Origin: an uncultured Paenibacillaceae bacterium
Lineage (GTDB): Bacteria; Bacillota; Bacilli; Aneurinibacillales; Aneurinibacillaceae
Direction: 5' to 3'
Length of the DNA stretch: 64,000 bases
NCBI GenBank assembly: GCA_937874515.1
Contig: CALNBV010000235.1
Coordinates: forward strand, 1 to 64,000
A model generated the notes under the pieces. That model did no database searches. It was not told where the DNA came from and saw nothing but the letters and a program-made list of their open reading frames with translations. Numbering within the stretch: the first letter of the stretch is position 1; the number at the start of each line of letters is the position of its first letter. This document shows positions 33,940 to 42,352 of the stretch, piece by piece. The position numbers and the translations under genes are program-made.

Positions 33940-34458
33940 ATGGATAAGGCTGACCGTAGCTTTGAAATATTGGAAGTATTGAATGTTCTTCGGGCAATTG
34001 CAGTTGTAAATAAAGATGATTGGGAAACAGCCGCAAAGAAGTTATCATTGGACTCTGCAGTCCAATTAAATATTCTATGGATTGTTTTTTGTTTTGAAGG
34101 TGTAAGGGTTACCCAAATTGCAGAATGGGCATTCTGGCACCCGTCTTCAATTGTGATTCATGTGAGGAAATTAATGGAGAAAGAATTAGTCACTATCGAA
34201 AAAAGCGATAAAGATGGTCGTGTGGTTAACGTGTATTTAACGGACAAAGGGAGAGAGGTTGTATATTTGAGCCGAAAAGAGGCTTCTGAAGTATTTCGCA
34301 TTGCCTCTGCCATTCATAATTTAGTGGAAAAGTACGGTAGAAACGTTGTTGCTCTATTTATGGAATGTCTCCGTTTTCTTGCAAGTGAAATTCATGGGAA
34401 AGAAAGAATTGAGTGGTTGAATGAAAGTGAAGAGAAAATTCGTAGTCTGACAAGATAA
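33940..34458 (+). CDS. MarR-family transcriptional regulator
   Basis: 172 residues. The winged helix spans about 40-110: VTQIAEWAFWHPSSIVIHVRKLMEKELV is the helix-turn-helix and SDKDGRVVNVYLTDKG the wing. Flanking helices would form the dimer. It is broadly like the MarR/Hpr group found in Bacillales, but no ligand or target can be named. It sits between DUF1885 (divergent) and a membrane Fe-S protein (convergent), so no obvious partner. AAAGGGGG lies upstream. Confidence 0.8.
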   Translation: MDKADRSFEILEVLNVLRAIAVVNKDDWETAAKKLSLDSAVQLNILWIVFCFEGVRVTQIAEWAFWHPSSIVIHVRKLMEKELVTIEKSDKDGRVVNVYLTDKGREVVYLSRKEASEVFRIASAIHNLVEKYGRNVVALFMECLRFLASEIHGKERIEWLNESEEKIRSLTR

Positions 34459-34462
34459 TGAA

Positions 34463-34498
34463 ACAAAAACCCCACCGTTTATAGGGTGGGGTTTTTGT
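34463..34498. terminator. Bidirectional terminator between the MarR and CcoG-like genes
   Basis: ACAAAAACCCCACC pairs with GGTGGGGTTTTTGT (34463-34476 with 34485-34498). Confidence 0.92.
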
Positions 34499-35479
34499 TT
34501 ATTTTCTGCCAGGGAAAATATTGATTTGTTTTTCCATGGTTTTACCATCGGAATTTTTAATTTCCAAAACCATAATATAGTTATTATTTAAGCTGCTTTT
34601 ATGAGCTTTAAAAAGAATTTTGTTTTTGTAAGTTGAATTTGCATCAATGGTAATGGTTTCAGGAATCGTTACTTCCCAATTATCTGGAACGTTTTTCAAA
34701 GTAACAGTGTACGTTTCCTGATCAGGAGTAAGATTTTCCATTGTTAAATCATACTCATAAAGATAGAAATCTTGAATGATAATACCAGCAGCATCTTTAT
34801 TTTTAGCTACACTGACAGAGTAACCAGTGCTTGTATAGATTAAATATAAAGCAGCGGCACCCATACCTACTAATGCAAGGGTAAGCACAAGACCTACACC
34901 TTTAAACATATTGTGGAATCCGCCTTTTTGGGAGTTCTTATCGGAAAGAATCATTTGTAACATTCCGTAAGGACAAGTGCTGCGGCAGAATTTATGGCGT
35001 AAACGGTTAATCATAAGGAAGAAGAAACCAATGATTAGAATATAAGCCCAGAATGCCCAACCGCCTGTATTGAAAGTCACAATATCATTTAATAGTTCTT
35101 GCGGATTATAGAAATAGGCGACGAAGGCAAAAGCGATAATTGGTGAGAAAATAACAGAAAGGCCAATATCAATGGTTTCCCGAAGTCCTTTGTTATTTTT
35201 CAACGTTTTGGAATTTGTAATTTTTGTTAAGTACCCTGAGAATGTATTATGAGGACACATCCATCCACAGAATTGCCGGCCAAACCATTTGGATATACCA
35301 AGAAAGAAGATAACCAGCGTAAGAATAACGAGTAAAAGAATGAGACCTTCACTAAATGCAAAACTTCTCCGGAGAACATAAAAATGCAGGTGTGTCAAGT
35401 CGATCCGGAAAAGATCAAGCATTGGCACAAGGAAGAATAATAATAGAACAGACACCTGCGATAGTGTTCTCTTTTTCAT
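34499..35479 (-). CDS. Membrane polyferredoxin-like protein, CcoG/FixG-related but short
   Basis: 326 residues against about 450-500 for CcoG/FixG. Membrane segments flank WFGRQFCGWMCPHNTF (about residue 75) and CRSTCPYG (about 172), the two half-motifs of CcoG/NapH-type proteins. The ferredoxin domain with two 4Fe-4S motifs is missing, while a C-terminal Ig-like domain (about 235-326) as in FixG is kept. CcoG reduces copper for cbb3 oxidase assembly. The ATG at 35479 follows GGGGTG; a GTG at 35524 has no ribosome site. Confidence 0.75.
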   Translation of the reverse strand: MKKRTLSQVSVLLLFFLVPMLDLFRIDLTHLHFYVLRRSFAFSEGLILLLVILTLVIFFLGISKWFGRQFCGWMCPHNTFSGYLTKITNSKTLKNNKGLRETIDIGLSVIFSPIIAFAFVAYFYNPQELLNDIVTFNTGGWAFWAYILIIGFFFLMINRLRHKFCRSTCPYGMLQMILSDKNSQKGGFHNMFKGVGLVLTLALVGMGAAALYLIYTSTGYSVSVAKNKDAAGIIIQDFYLYEYDLTMENLTPDQETYTVTLKNVPDNWEVTIPETITIDANSTYKNKILFKAHKSSLNNNYIMVLEIKNSDGKTMEKQINIFPGRK

Positions 35480-35684
35480 TTTAACAACACCCCTGTTTCC
35501 CCAAAAAATTTCTCTTGATGACACTATGATACAATGTAATTCTCACACAACCCTTATGGGAAGTGAAGTGAACAATTTGTTACCTTTAAAGATGTAAAAA
35601 GCCATTAAATCAAGAGTTTCACCCTTTTTTACTCTGCAAAAAGGGGGGATTCCCCTATGTACGCCTATTTATAAAAAAATTTAG

Positions 35685-35713
35685 ATTACAAAGTATAAAA
35701 CATGTGTTATAAT
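35685..35713 (+). promoter_or_regulatory. Promoter of the DUF3055 gene
   Basis: ATTACA (35685-35690), 17 bp, TATAAT (35708-35713) with an extended TGT. The rest of the 270-base gap upstream holds palindromes (see findings) and AT-rich DNA. Confidence 0.65.
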
Positions 35714-35751
35714 CCAAATAGTTAGAAAATTTAGAAAAGGAGGTTTTCTTG

Positions 35752-36045
35752 ATGTTTGAACACATGTATGACGATATGGAGAACACGAAAGTGCGTTTTG
35801 TCGGGTTTACATCCGAAAACGACCGCTATGACTTTGGAATCGTATTTACCAGTAAATTTTATGGAAAACCTCTTGTAGTTTGCATGCAAACAGGACGTTC
35901 AGCCCTATTTAGTGCTGAAGATGCAAAAGTTATTGACAACATTAAGAATAAGTTTATGATCCAGGACGAGGAAGAAGCAACACAGTTATCAATCTTTTTC
36001 CAAACTGCACTTCCTAAGGTCTTAACTGGTGAACCACAATACTAA
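35752..36045 (+). CDS. DUF3055 family protein
   Basis: 97 residues, soluble. MFEHMYDDMENTKVRFVGF and LVVCMQTGRSALFSAED match a family I recall as DUF3055, restricted to Bacillales and of unknown function. The ATG at 35752 follows AAAAGGAGG by 8 bases; a TTG at 35749 is too close. It is monocistronic, between its own promoter and a strong terminator. Confidence 0.75.
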   Translation: MFEHMYDDMENTKVRFVGFTSENDRYDFGIVFTSKFYGKPLVVCMQTGRSALFSAEDAKVIDNIKNKFMIQDEEEATQLSIFFQTALPKVLTGEPQY

Positions 36046-36090
36046 TAGATGGTACCATGTAAATCGACAAAAAGATACACAAAAAAAATG

Positions 36091-36129
36091 AAAAAGGCCT
36101 CCTAATTTTACTAATTAGGAGGCCTTTTT
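36091..36129 (+). terminator. Terminator after the DUF3055 gene
   Basis: A perfect 16-bp stem (36091-36106 with 36114-36129) with A and T tracts. Confidence 0.92.
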
Positions 36130-36147
36130 CTATGATACAAATGTTTA

Positions 36148-36176
36148 TTGACTAAAATAGAGTGACAGAATATATT
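36148..36176 (+). promoter_or_regulatory. Promoter of the SR1-like RNA
   Basis: TTGACT (36148-36153), 17-bp spacer, TATATT (36171-36176); predicted start near 36183. Confidence 0.75.
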
Positions 36177-36182
36177 AATAGT

Positions 36183-36384
36183 ATAACATAATTCCCTTTT
36201 GGGAGGTTGAGAGCAGAATGGGAACAATCGTTTGTAAATGTTGTGATGAAGTCATTGAGCATTACGAAAATGAAAAAGTTTCTGTCCTTTATGGTGTATG
36301 TCCTGATTGCAAAAAGCCTGAAGATAAATAATTAATTCCTATTTAATACATAGAAGCCTATCCTTCGGGATAGGCCTCTTTTTT
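36183..36384 (+). ncRNA. sr1: SR1-like dual-function small RNA
   Basis: The interval from the predicted start (about 36183) to the T run of the terminator (about 36384) is about 200 nt, close to the 205 nt of B. subtilis SR1. It contains the SR1P peptide gene and faces speA convergently; in B. subtilis SR1 also lies beside speA. SR1 base-pairs with ahrC mRNA and encodes SR1P. The base-pairing role here is inferred; the argR target is in this window at 25053. Confidence 0.65.
36218..36331 (+). CDS. GapA-binding peptide SR1P
   Basis: A 37-residue gene: starts MGTIVCKCCDEVIEHYE, continues NEKVSVLYG, then CPDC and a charged end. SR1P (39 residues in B. subtilis) binds glyceraldehyde-3-phosphate dehydrogenase GapA and promotes its interaction with RNase J1. 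The two Cys pairs could hold zinc. GGGAGG precedes the ATG by about 12 bases. It sits inside the predicted SR1-like transcript. Confidence 0.88.
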   Translation: MGTIVCKCCDEVIEHYENEKVSVLYGVCPDCKKPEDK

Positions 36385-36386
36385 TT
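36353..36386. terminator. Terminator of the SR1-like RNA, shared with speA
   Basis: GCCTATCC (36356-36363) and GGATAGGC (36368-36375) enclose a TTCG tetraloop, followed by eight T. The T run overlaps the speA stop codon on the other strand. Confidence 0.88.
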
Positions 36387-37854
36387 ATTTAATAGCTCTT
36401 GATTGTTTGATGACTTTAATGGTTTTTAATGATTCATCCTCAGGACCCTGGACAGGCAACCCCGCCTTAATGTTCTCGATAATATAGTTAATATTATCTT
36501 TCGAAATGACTTCACCTGGGAGCAAGATTGGGATGCCAGGTGGGTAAACCATTACAAACTCAGCCATAATTCGATTGGCTGCTTCCTCTAATAAGATGTA
36601 TTCTGTTTCGGAATAAAAGGCTTCCCTTGGAGAAAGGGCCAGTTGGGGGATTTCTGGTAGGTGTACGTCCACCCTTCTTGCAGATTCACTGCCCATGTGA
36701 ATTCGTGCCAGTTCCCGCAATGCTTGTACAAGGGTTGATACTGTTAAAATTGTATCTCCTGGAGTGATGATACAAAGAATGTTGTATAAATCACTTAGTT
36801 CTACTTCAATGTTATATTTCTGTCTTAGCCAAACTTCTGCCTGGTGTCCTGTTAAACCAAGTCCCCGAACTTGAATAATTAATTTAGAGGGATCCATGTT
36901 GTAAGTGGCTTCACTGCCAAGAATTTCTTTACCCACACAATATAGCCCTGAGATAAGATTAATTTCATCTCTGGCAAAGGTGGCTAAATCAATAACCTTA
37001 TCCATCATCTCTCTTCCATGGGTCACTAATTGTTTCCGTGCAGTATCAAGGGATGCCAATAACAGATAAGACGTAGATGTAGTCGTTAGCATGCTAATGA
37101 CGGATTTTACACGATTAGCTGATATGCGTCCTTCTCGTACGTTCAGGACGGAACTTTGGGTCATAGATCCCCCTAATTTATGTACACTGGTTGCAGCAAT
37201 ATCAGCACCTGCTTGCATGGCTGACATGGGCATTTTCTCATGAAAATGAATGTGAACTCCATGGGCTTCGTCAACAAGCACAGGCACATCAAAGGAGTGG
37301 GCTACTTCCACAATTTCTTTTAAATTGGCAGATACCCCAAAATAGGTGGGGTTAATTACTAATAATCCTTTAGCTGTTGGATTTTGTTCCAACGCTTTGC
37401 GAACTGCATTTGTTGTAACCCCATGGGCAATCCCTATATTTGTATCCATAACAGGATGGATAAAAACAGGAATGGCACCTGAAAAAATAATGGCCGAAAG
37501 AATGGATTTATGTACATTCCGAGGAATAATAATTTTTTCTCCTGGCCCTACAACGGACATAATCATAGCCATAATAGCACCGCTGGTTCCTTGCACAGAG
37601 AAAAAAGTATAATCAGCACCAAAGGCTTCAGCAGCTAATTCCTGGGCTTCTTTAATAATTCCTTTTGGATGATGCAAATCATCCAGAGGTGCAATATTGA
37701 TTAAATCAATGGAAAGAGCATTTTTTCCGATGAAATTATAAAATTCCGGATACATGCCCGCCCCTTTTTTGTGTCCGGGAATATGGAATTGGACAGGGTT
37801 CCGCCTGGCATGTTCCATAAGCCCTGTAAACAGGGGAGTTTTAGATTGATCCAC
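36385..37854 (-). CDS. speA: Arginine decarboxylase SpeA (Orn/Lys/Arg decarboxylase family)
   Basis: 489 residues, the same as B. subtilis SpeA (about 490). A PLP fold type I enzyme that makes agmatine for polyamine synthesis. Seen: HIPGHKKG near 24-31, VQGTSGA, VLVDEAHGVH with the cofactor Asp, and TSVHKLGGS with the Schiff-base Lys. The family also holds lysine and ornithine decarboxylases, so the substrate rests on length and the SR1 neighbour. The start is GTG at 37854, with GGGGAA 6 bases upstream. Confidence 0.88.
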   Translation of the reverse strand: MDQSKTPLFTGLMEHARRNPVQFHIPGHKKGAGMYPEFYNFIGKNALSIDLINIAPLDDLHHPKGIIKEAQELAAEAFGADYTFFSVQGTSGAIMAMIMSVVGPGEKIIIPRNVHKSILSAIIFSGAIPVFIHPVMDTNIGIAHGVTTNAVRKALEQNPTAKGLLVINPTYFGVSANLKEIVEVAHSFDVPVLVDEAHGVHIHFHEKMPMSAMQAGADIAATSVHKLGGSMTQSSVLNVREGRISANRVKSVISMLTTTSTSYLLLASLDTARKQLVTHGREMMDKVIDLATFARDEINLISGLYCVGKEILGSEATYNMDPSKLIIQVRGLGLTGHQAEVWLRQKYNIEVELSDLYNILCIITPGDTILTVSTLVQALRELARIHMGSESARRVDVHLPEIPQLALSPREAFYSETEYILLEEAANRIMAEFVMVYPPGIPILLPGEVISKDNINYIIENIKAGLPVQGPEDESLKTIKVIKQSRAIK

Positions 37855-38032
37855 GGTACATTCCCCATTTCTTAATTACGAATTAGTTTTTAAACAAATA
37901 GAGTATATCAAAATGTTCTTTAAATGCAAGGGATGAAAGAAAAACACGAAATATCTGAAAAGTTGAAAAGGATTTTTTATGAAAAAGTCGAATAGTAATA
38001 TATTCTAATGTTTTCTTGAGGAGGGGAGAACC

Positions 38033-39004
38033 ATGCAAACTAGAATAACAGAAATTTTAGGAATTCGTTATCCAATAGTTCAAGGGGGATTAGCTTACCT
38101 TGCATATTCAGAATTAGCTGCTGCTGTATCTAATGCAGGTGGACTTGGTCAAATTACTGCGATGACTTTATCCACTCCTGAAGAACTGAAAAGGGAAATT
38201 CAAAAAGTAAAACAAATGACAAACAAACCCTTTGGCGTGAATTTTGCCATTGGCCAGCATGGTCGTTCTTATGAAGACATGTTAGATGTGGCTATTGAAG
38301 AACAAGTACCGGCCATCTCCATTACAGGTGGGAATCCTGCACCTATTCTTGACCGATTAGAAAATGAACCTATTCGCAGTCTTGTTCTCGTGGCTGGCGT
38401 CCGTCAGGCTGTAAAAGCAGAACAACTTGGCGCAGATATGGTAATGGTAGTCGGCCAGGAAGGTGGTGGCCATCTTGGGCGAGATGATATCGGTACCATG
38501 GTTCTTGTTCCCCGGGTGGTTGAATCAGTGTCCATTCCTGTTATCGCTAGCGGTGGTATTGGGAACGGCAAAGGGCTTTTGGCTGCGCTGGTCCTGGGGG
38601 CAGAAGGGGTTGAAATGGGAACACGATTTATTGCGACGAAGGAATGTGTACATGCATCTGAACGGTATAAGGAAGATATCCTTGGGGCAAAAGAAACAGA
38701 TACCCTTGTCATAAAGAGGACTCTTGGTGCGCCTGGCAGGACACTTAAAACAGAATTAGCTCAACAAATTTTAGATCAAGAGAGCAAAGGGGCTAATTAT
38801 GAACAATTAAAAGAAATGATTAGCGGGAAATCTAATATTAAATACATATATGAAGGGAATTCTGTTGAGGGATATGGTTGGGCAGGCCAGGTGGTGGGTT
38901 TAATTCATGATATTCCAACAGTACAGGAGTTGTTTGATAATATGGCGCAAGAACTAAAGAAGGGTCGCCAACGATTAAATCAACTCTTAATGGAGGAAAA
39001 GTAA
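38033..39004 (+). CDS. NPD-family FMN flavoprotein (nitronate monooxygenase or FabK-like)
   Basis: 323 residues, TIM barrel. PIVQGGLAYLA near the N terminus, GVNFAIG, GQEGGGHLG and IASGGIGNG bind FMN and are shared by nitronate monooxygenases and enoyl-ACP reductase II (FabK). The sequence alone does not separate the two. Because fabI is present at 30259, a FabK role would be redundant. GAGGGGAG precedes the ATG. It diverges from speA. Confidence 0.85.
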   Translation: MQTRITEILGIRYPIVQGGLAYLAYSELAAAVSNAGGLGQITAMTLSTPEELKREIQKVKQMTNKPFGVNFAIGQHGRSYEDMLDVAIEEQVPAISITGGNPAPILDRLENEPIRSLVLVAGVRQAVKAEQLGADMVMVVGQEGGGHLGRDDIGTMVLVPRVVESVSIPVIASGGIGNGKGLLAALVLGAEGVEMGTRFIATKECVHASERYKEDILGAKETDTLVIKRTLGAPGRTLKTELAQQILDQESKGANYEQLKEMISGKSNIKYIYEGNSVEGYGWAGQVVGLIHDIPTVQELFDNMAQELKKGRQRLNQLLMEEK

Positions 39005-39007
39005 AGG

Positions 39008-39646
39008 CTAAATGGCCCTTACTCCTCCTTTAGCCAATTCATATAAGGGTTTTAAGGTGAGGAAAGTGGATTCAATAAGATTCATTAACTCTTGTCCATT
39101 CCCAATTGCAGGATGATCGGGCTTAAGGTTTATGCCACAAAGAAGTTCAGACTTTTTATTATTTTTCAACTTTTTCAGGATTGCCGCCATTTTGTCGTCA
39201 TTCATTTCATAATGGGGAATACTACTCGGTAAGGTATGGTCAACAGACCACACATAGTTTTCAGGAATATGGTTTTTGACCTCTATCCATTTTTCCATTA
39301 AATGTTGAGCGAATTCTCCTTTAATAGGTGATTCATAAATGATGGCAAACCAAATGAAAAGATGGGATTGCCATAAACCAACCTGAAAATGAGGCAATGA
39401 TTTATATCCCCTTTTGCTTGTAGACCATGCCACCCAGGTATCATTCGGGGGATTTACAGTTCTTCGTGCGTGTTTTGCAACATGAAAAAAGAATTCTTCA
39501 CCCAGTTCTTGTGATAAAATAGGGGAGAAGACACTTCCTATTTCCTCCAATTGAGGGCGTATGAATGTTTTTATAGCTTCCATTCTGGGTTCCAGTCCTG
39601 GAATTGCAAATACATCGAAGGAATCTTGTGGAAAACCGCGTAACAA
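39008..39646 (-). CDS. yktB: DUF1054 / UPF0637 protein YktB
   Basis: 212 residues. Strong family matches: FPQDSFDVFAIPGLEPRMEAI at the start, HVAKHARRTVNPPNDTWVAWS and LPHFQVGLWQSHLFIWFA. Soluble alpha/beta protein of unknown function found across Bacillales. It is convergent with the NPD gene, with only 3 bases between the stops and no clear terminator. Confidence 0.92.
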   Translation of the reverse strand: MLRGFPQDSFDVFAIPGLEPRMEAIKTFIRPQLEEIGSVFSPILSQELGEEFFFHVAKHARRTVNPPNDTWVAWSTSKRGYKSLPHFQVGLWQSHLFIWFAIIYESPIKGEFAQHLMEKWIEVKNHIPENYVWSVDHTLPSSIPHYEMNDDKMAAILKKLKNNKKSELLCGINLKPDHPAIGNGQELMNLIESTFLTLKPLYELAKGGVRAI

Positions 39647-39723
39647 AAGTAATTACCTCCTTTTCCATTCTGTTTTAGTTACTTTAACATACCATGTAAG
39701 GATATAAAAGGTTAAATACCAAA

Positions 39724-39751
39724 TTGTAGAAAGCGTTTTCAATATTATACA
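39724..39751 (+). promoter_or_regulatory. pepA promoter with an overlapping cre-like site
   Basis: TTGTAG (39724-39729), 16 bp, TATACA (39746-39751). TAGAAAGCGTTTTCAA (39727-39742) fits the CcpA operator WTGNAARCGNWWWCAW at all but one position and fills the spacer, which would allow catabolite repression. Confidence 0.5.
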
Positions 39752-39774
39752 TTCCAGTGGAGGTGCCAATTTTT

Positions 39775-41280
39775 ATGAAAATAACCGTAACAACCGAACT
39801 GATTACATCTGTTGCAACAGATTGTTTAATCGTAACCTATTGTGAAGATCAAGACGCTGTAAAAGGGTATACCAATCGAGTGGACAAGGCATTGGATGGC
39901 CGTATTTCTCAATTGATTTCTGATAAAGAAGTAACAGGGAAATTAGGGGAAGTAACCATGTTGCATAATTGGGGAAAAATCGCATCTAAAAGAACCCTTG
40001 TAGTTGGACTAGGGAAAGAGGAAAAACTAACCATTGATAAAATTAGGGATGCAATTGGTACTGCTGCTCGTTATGCCGCGAAAAAAGGGATTACACAGGT
40101 CGCTTTTGCTGTTTCGAATTATTATGTAGAACGCAAATTTTGGAACACTGTAGATGCTGTGCAAGCGGTCGTTGAAGGTGTTGAATTAGGTTCTTACAGT
40201 TTTCCAGGATATAAAAAAGAAAATGAAAAATGTTGTATTGAAGAATGCATTATGATTGTTAAACCAGAAATGGAAAGAGGAGCTATTGATGCAGGTATAA
40301 CCCGTGCAGACGTAGCAGCAACCTCGACAAGATTGGCTCGGGATCTGGTCAATGAACCAGGAAATTTAATGACTCCAGAAATTTTGGCAAAAAAGGCAAC
40401 AGAAATTGCACAGAATAGAAATTTCGAAGTAACGATATTAAATAAGAAGGATTTAGAACAATTAGGAATGGGAGCCCTTTTAGGGGTTGGACAGGCAAGT
40501 GCCAATGAACCTAAAATGATTGTTCTCAAATATAGTGGGGACCCAGAAAGTAAGGATATCCTGGGATTTGTAGGGAAAGGGGTTACCTTTGATAGCGGTG
40601 GGATTCAGGTGAAACCTGATGAGCATATGGGGGATATGAAAACGGATATGGCAGGTGCAGCAGCGGTCTTAGGAGCGATGGATGCCATTGGTGAACTTCA
40701 ACCCCATGTGAATGTGATGGCAGTTATTCCAACCTGTGAGAATATGATTGGCGCCAACAATTTAAAACCAGGGGATGTAATTTCTTCTTTCTCCGGTAAA
40801 ACCATTGAAATCGTGCATACGGATGCAGAAGGTCGCCTTATTTTGGCAGATGGAATATCCTATGCTAAACATTTAGGTGCAACAAAAATTATAGATGTAG
40901 CTACATTAACAGGATCAGTCATCTCTGCATTGGGACATACCACAACAGGTATTATGTGTAATAATCGAGATTTATTAGAAGAGGTTAAAACGGCTGCACG
41001 TTTATCTGGAGAAAAAGTATGGGAACTTCCTAATTTTGAAGAATATCAAGAATTCATCGAAAGTAAAATTGCTGATGTTAAGAACGATGCCGGAAGACCT
41101 GCAGGTTGCATTCAAGGTGGAGTTTTCTTAGGCGCATTTGCAGAAGATACCCCATGGGTGCACATGGATATCGCCGGAACAGCGACCACAGAAAAGGATA
41201 ATGGCCATAATCCAGCTGGCGCAACAGGAGTTGCTGTACGGACCTTATTACAAACAGCTCTTCGTTTTAGTGGCCAATAA
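39775..41280 (+). CDS. pepA: Leucyl aminopeptidase (M17)
   Basis: 501 residues. An N-terminal macro-like domain (about 1-175) and the catalytic domain. Metal and catalytic motifs: VGKGVTFDSGG near 270, GDMKTDMAGAAAV, and TDAEGRLILADG near 345 with the bicarbonate-site Arg. It is a cytoplasmic hexameric zinc/manganese exopeptidase. The ATG at 39775 is 11 bases after GGAGG; a GTG at 39757 is inside that site. A cre-like operator overlaps its promoter. Confidence 0.95.
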   Translation: MKITVTTELITSVATDCLIVTYCEDQDAVKGYTNRVDKALDGRISQLISDKEVTGKLGEVTMLHNWGKIASKRTLVVGLGKEEKLTIDKIRDAIGTAARYAAKKGITQVAFAVSNYYVERKFWNTVDAVQAVVEGVELGSYSFPGYKKENEKCCIEECIMIVKPEMERGAIDAGITRADVAATSTRLARDLVNEPGNLMTPEILAKKATEIAQNRNFEVTILNKKDLEQLGMGALLGVGQASANEPKMIVLKYSGDPESKDILGFVGKGVTFDSGGIQVKPDEHMGDMKTDMAGAAAVLGAMDAIGELQPHVNVMAVIPTCENMIGANNLKPGDVISSFSGKTIEIVHTDAEGRLILADGISYAKHLGATKIIDVATLTGSVISALGHTTTGIMCNNRDLLEEVKTAARLSGEKVWELPNFEEYQEFIESKIADVKNDAGRPAGCIQGGVFLGAFAEDTPWVHMDIAGTATTEKDNGHNPAGATGVAVRTLLQTALRFSGQ

Positions 41281-41619
41281 TTAGCTTAAAAATTTCTGGA
41301 ACATTTTTTGCACTACAGGGCTTTGCAGAAGTTCCATCATTTGTACGATATTAAAATCACCAAGTCCCATGGCTGATAAAGGATTGGATACCGTCTCTTT
41401 TTTTTCCGGCTTGTTACGGGTAAAAGAAAAGAGACGGTTTTTTTTCCGTTCTGTTTTTTTCTGTTGTTTATTTTCAATGCTTTCTATTTGGTTTTCAATT
41501 TTGCGCATTGAATGAAGCAGGCTAGATACATCCTTTTTCAGCCCTTCAATTTGTACTAAAATTTCTTCTTGTTGTTTATGTATCTTTTTCAATTGAGGGC
41601 TTTGCTGGTTTTTTTTCAT
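41281..41619 (-). CDS. Hypothetical coiled-coil protein
   Basis: 112 residues. I do not recognise it. Residues about 8-55 are a Gln/Lys/Glu-rich heptad-like coiled coil, then a basic stretch (KKTERKKNRLFS) and a hydrophobic C terminus (DFNIVQMMELLQSPVVQKMFQKFL) that may bind a partner or the membrane. The ATG at 41619 has AGGTG 5 bases upstream. Its stop abuts the pepA stop. Confidence 0.65.
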   Translation of the reverse strand: MKKNQQSPQLKKIHKQQEEILVQIEGLKKDVSSLLHSMRKIENQIESIENKQQKKTERKKNRLFSFTRNKPEKKETVSNPLSAMGLGDFNIVQMMELLQSPVVQKMFQKFLS

Positions 41620-41785
41620 CTTTTTCACCTCTTTCAGGTAGTATTGGTGAAGATGCGTCTTTCTTTAGTTTATGTAATGATGATTTCCTCTGGTACTAAA
41701 GCATGGCCCAAAAAAAAGTGGTAATTATAAGATTAATTGCGATAAAATAAGGTCTGTGAATCAACAGTGAAAGGGAGATAATGAA

Positions 41786-42289
41786 ATGAACGTGCCATTA
41801 AATACAGAAACATTAGTAATCATTTGTGGGATTCTAGGGGTATTTTTTCTTCTCTTATTAATTTGGAATATTATCCTTTCTGTAAAAATGGGTAAAATTA
41901 AAAAGCAATTCCGCCGTCTTGCGAAAGGAACATCTGAAGAAAACCTTGAAGAAATTCTTAATGGGTTGTTTGCAAGGATGGAGGAAATGAATCATTCCCA
42001 TAGTGAAATTAGGGAAGAAATTAAAGGGCTTACTAATAGCTTTATGACTGTAAAGGGCCGTATGGGTCTTGTCCGTTTTACCGCCTTTGATCAACATGGA
42101 AGCGATTTAAGCTTTTCCCTGGCATTGATTGATGATGAAAAAAATGGTGTTGTTTTGACCAGTTTATTCGGGCGTGATGATTCAAGAATCTATGCCAAAC
42201 CCATTGAAAATGCTCAATCTATTTATAATTTAACCGATGAGGAAAAAAGGGCAATTCAGGTTGCTTCAGAAAATAGGCTAGCAAACTAA
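41786..42289 (+). CDS. DUF4446 membrane-anchored protein
   Basis: 167 residues. One N-terminal membrane span (about 10-31), a short coiled coil (about 45-90) and a soluble domain with VRFTAFDQHGSDLSFSLALID and GVVLTSLFGRDDSRIYAKPI, the pattern of DUF4446. Function is unknown. AAAGGGAG lies upstream of the ATG. It is the last gene before the speD leader. Confidence 0.82.
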   Translation: MNVPLNTETLVIICGILGVFFLLLLIWNIILSVKMGKIKKQFRRLAKGTSEENLEEILNGLFARMEEMNHSHSEIREEIKGLTNSFMTVKGRMGLVRFTAFDQHGSDLSFSLALIDDEKNGVVLTSLFGRDDSRIYAKPIENAQSIYNLTDEEKRAIQVASENRLAN

Positions 42290-42352
42290 AAAAAAGTATT
42301 GAAAGTTCCTTCAATCCATGTTATTTTAAAGTTCGTCAAGGAAAAATTAGAT

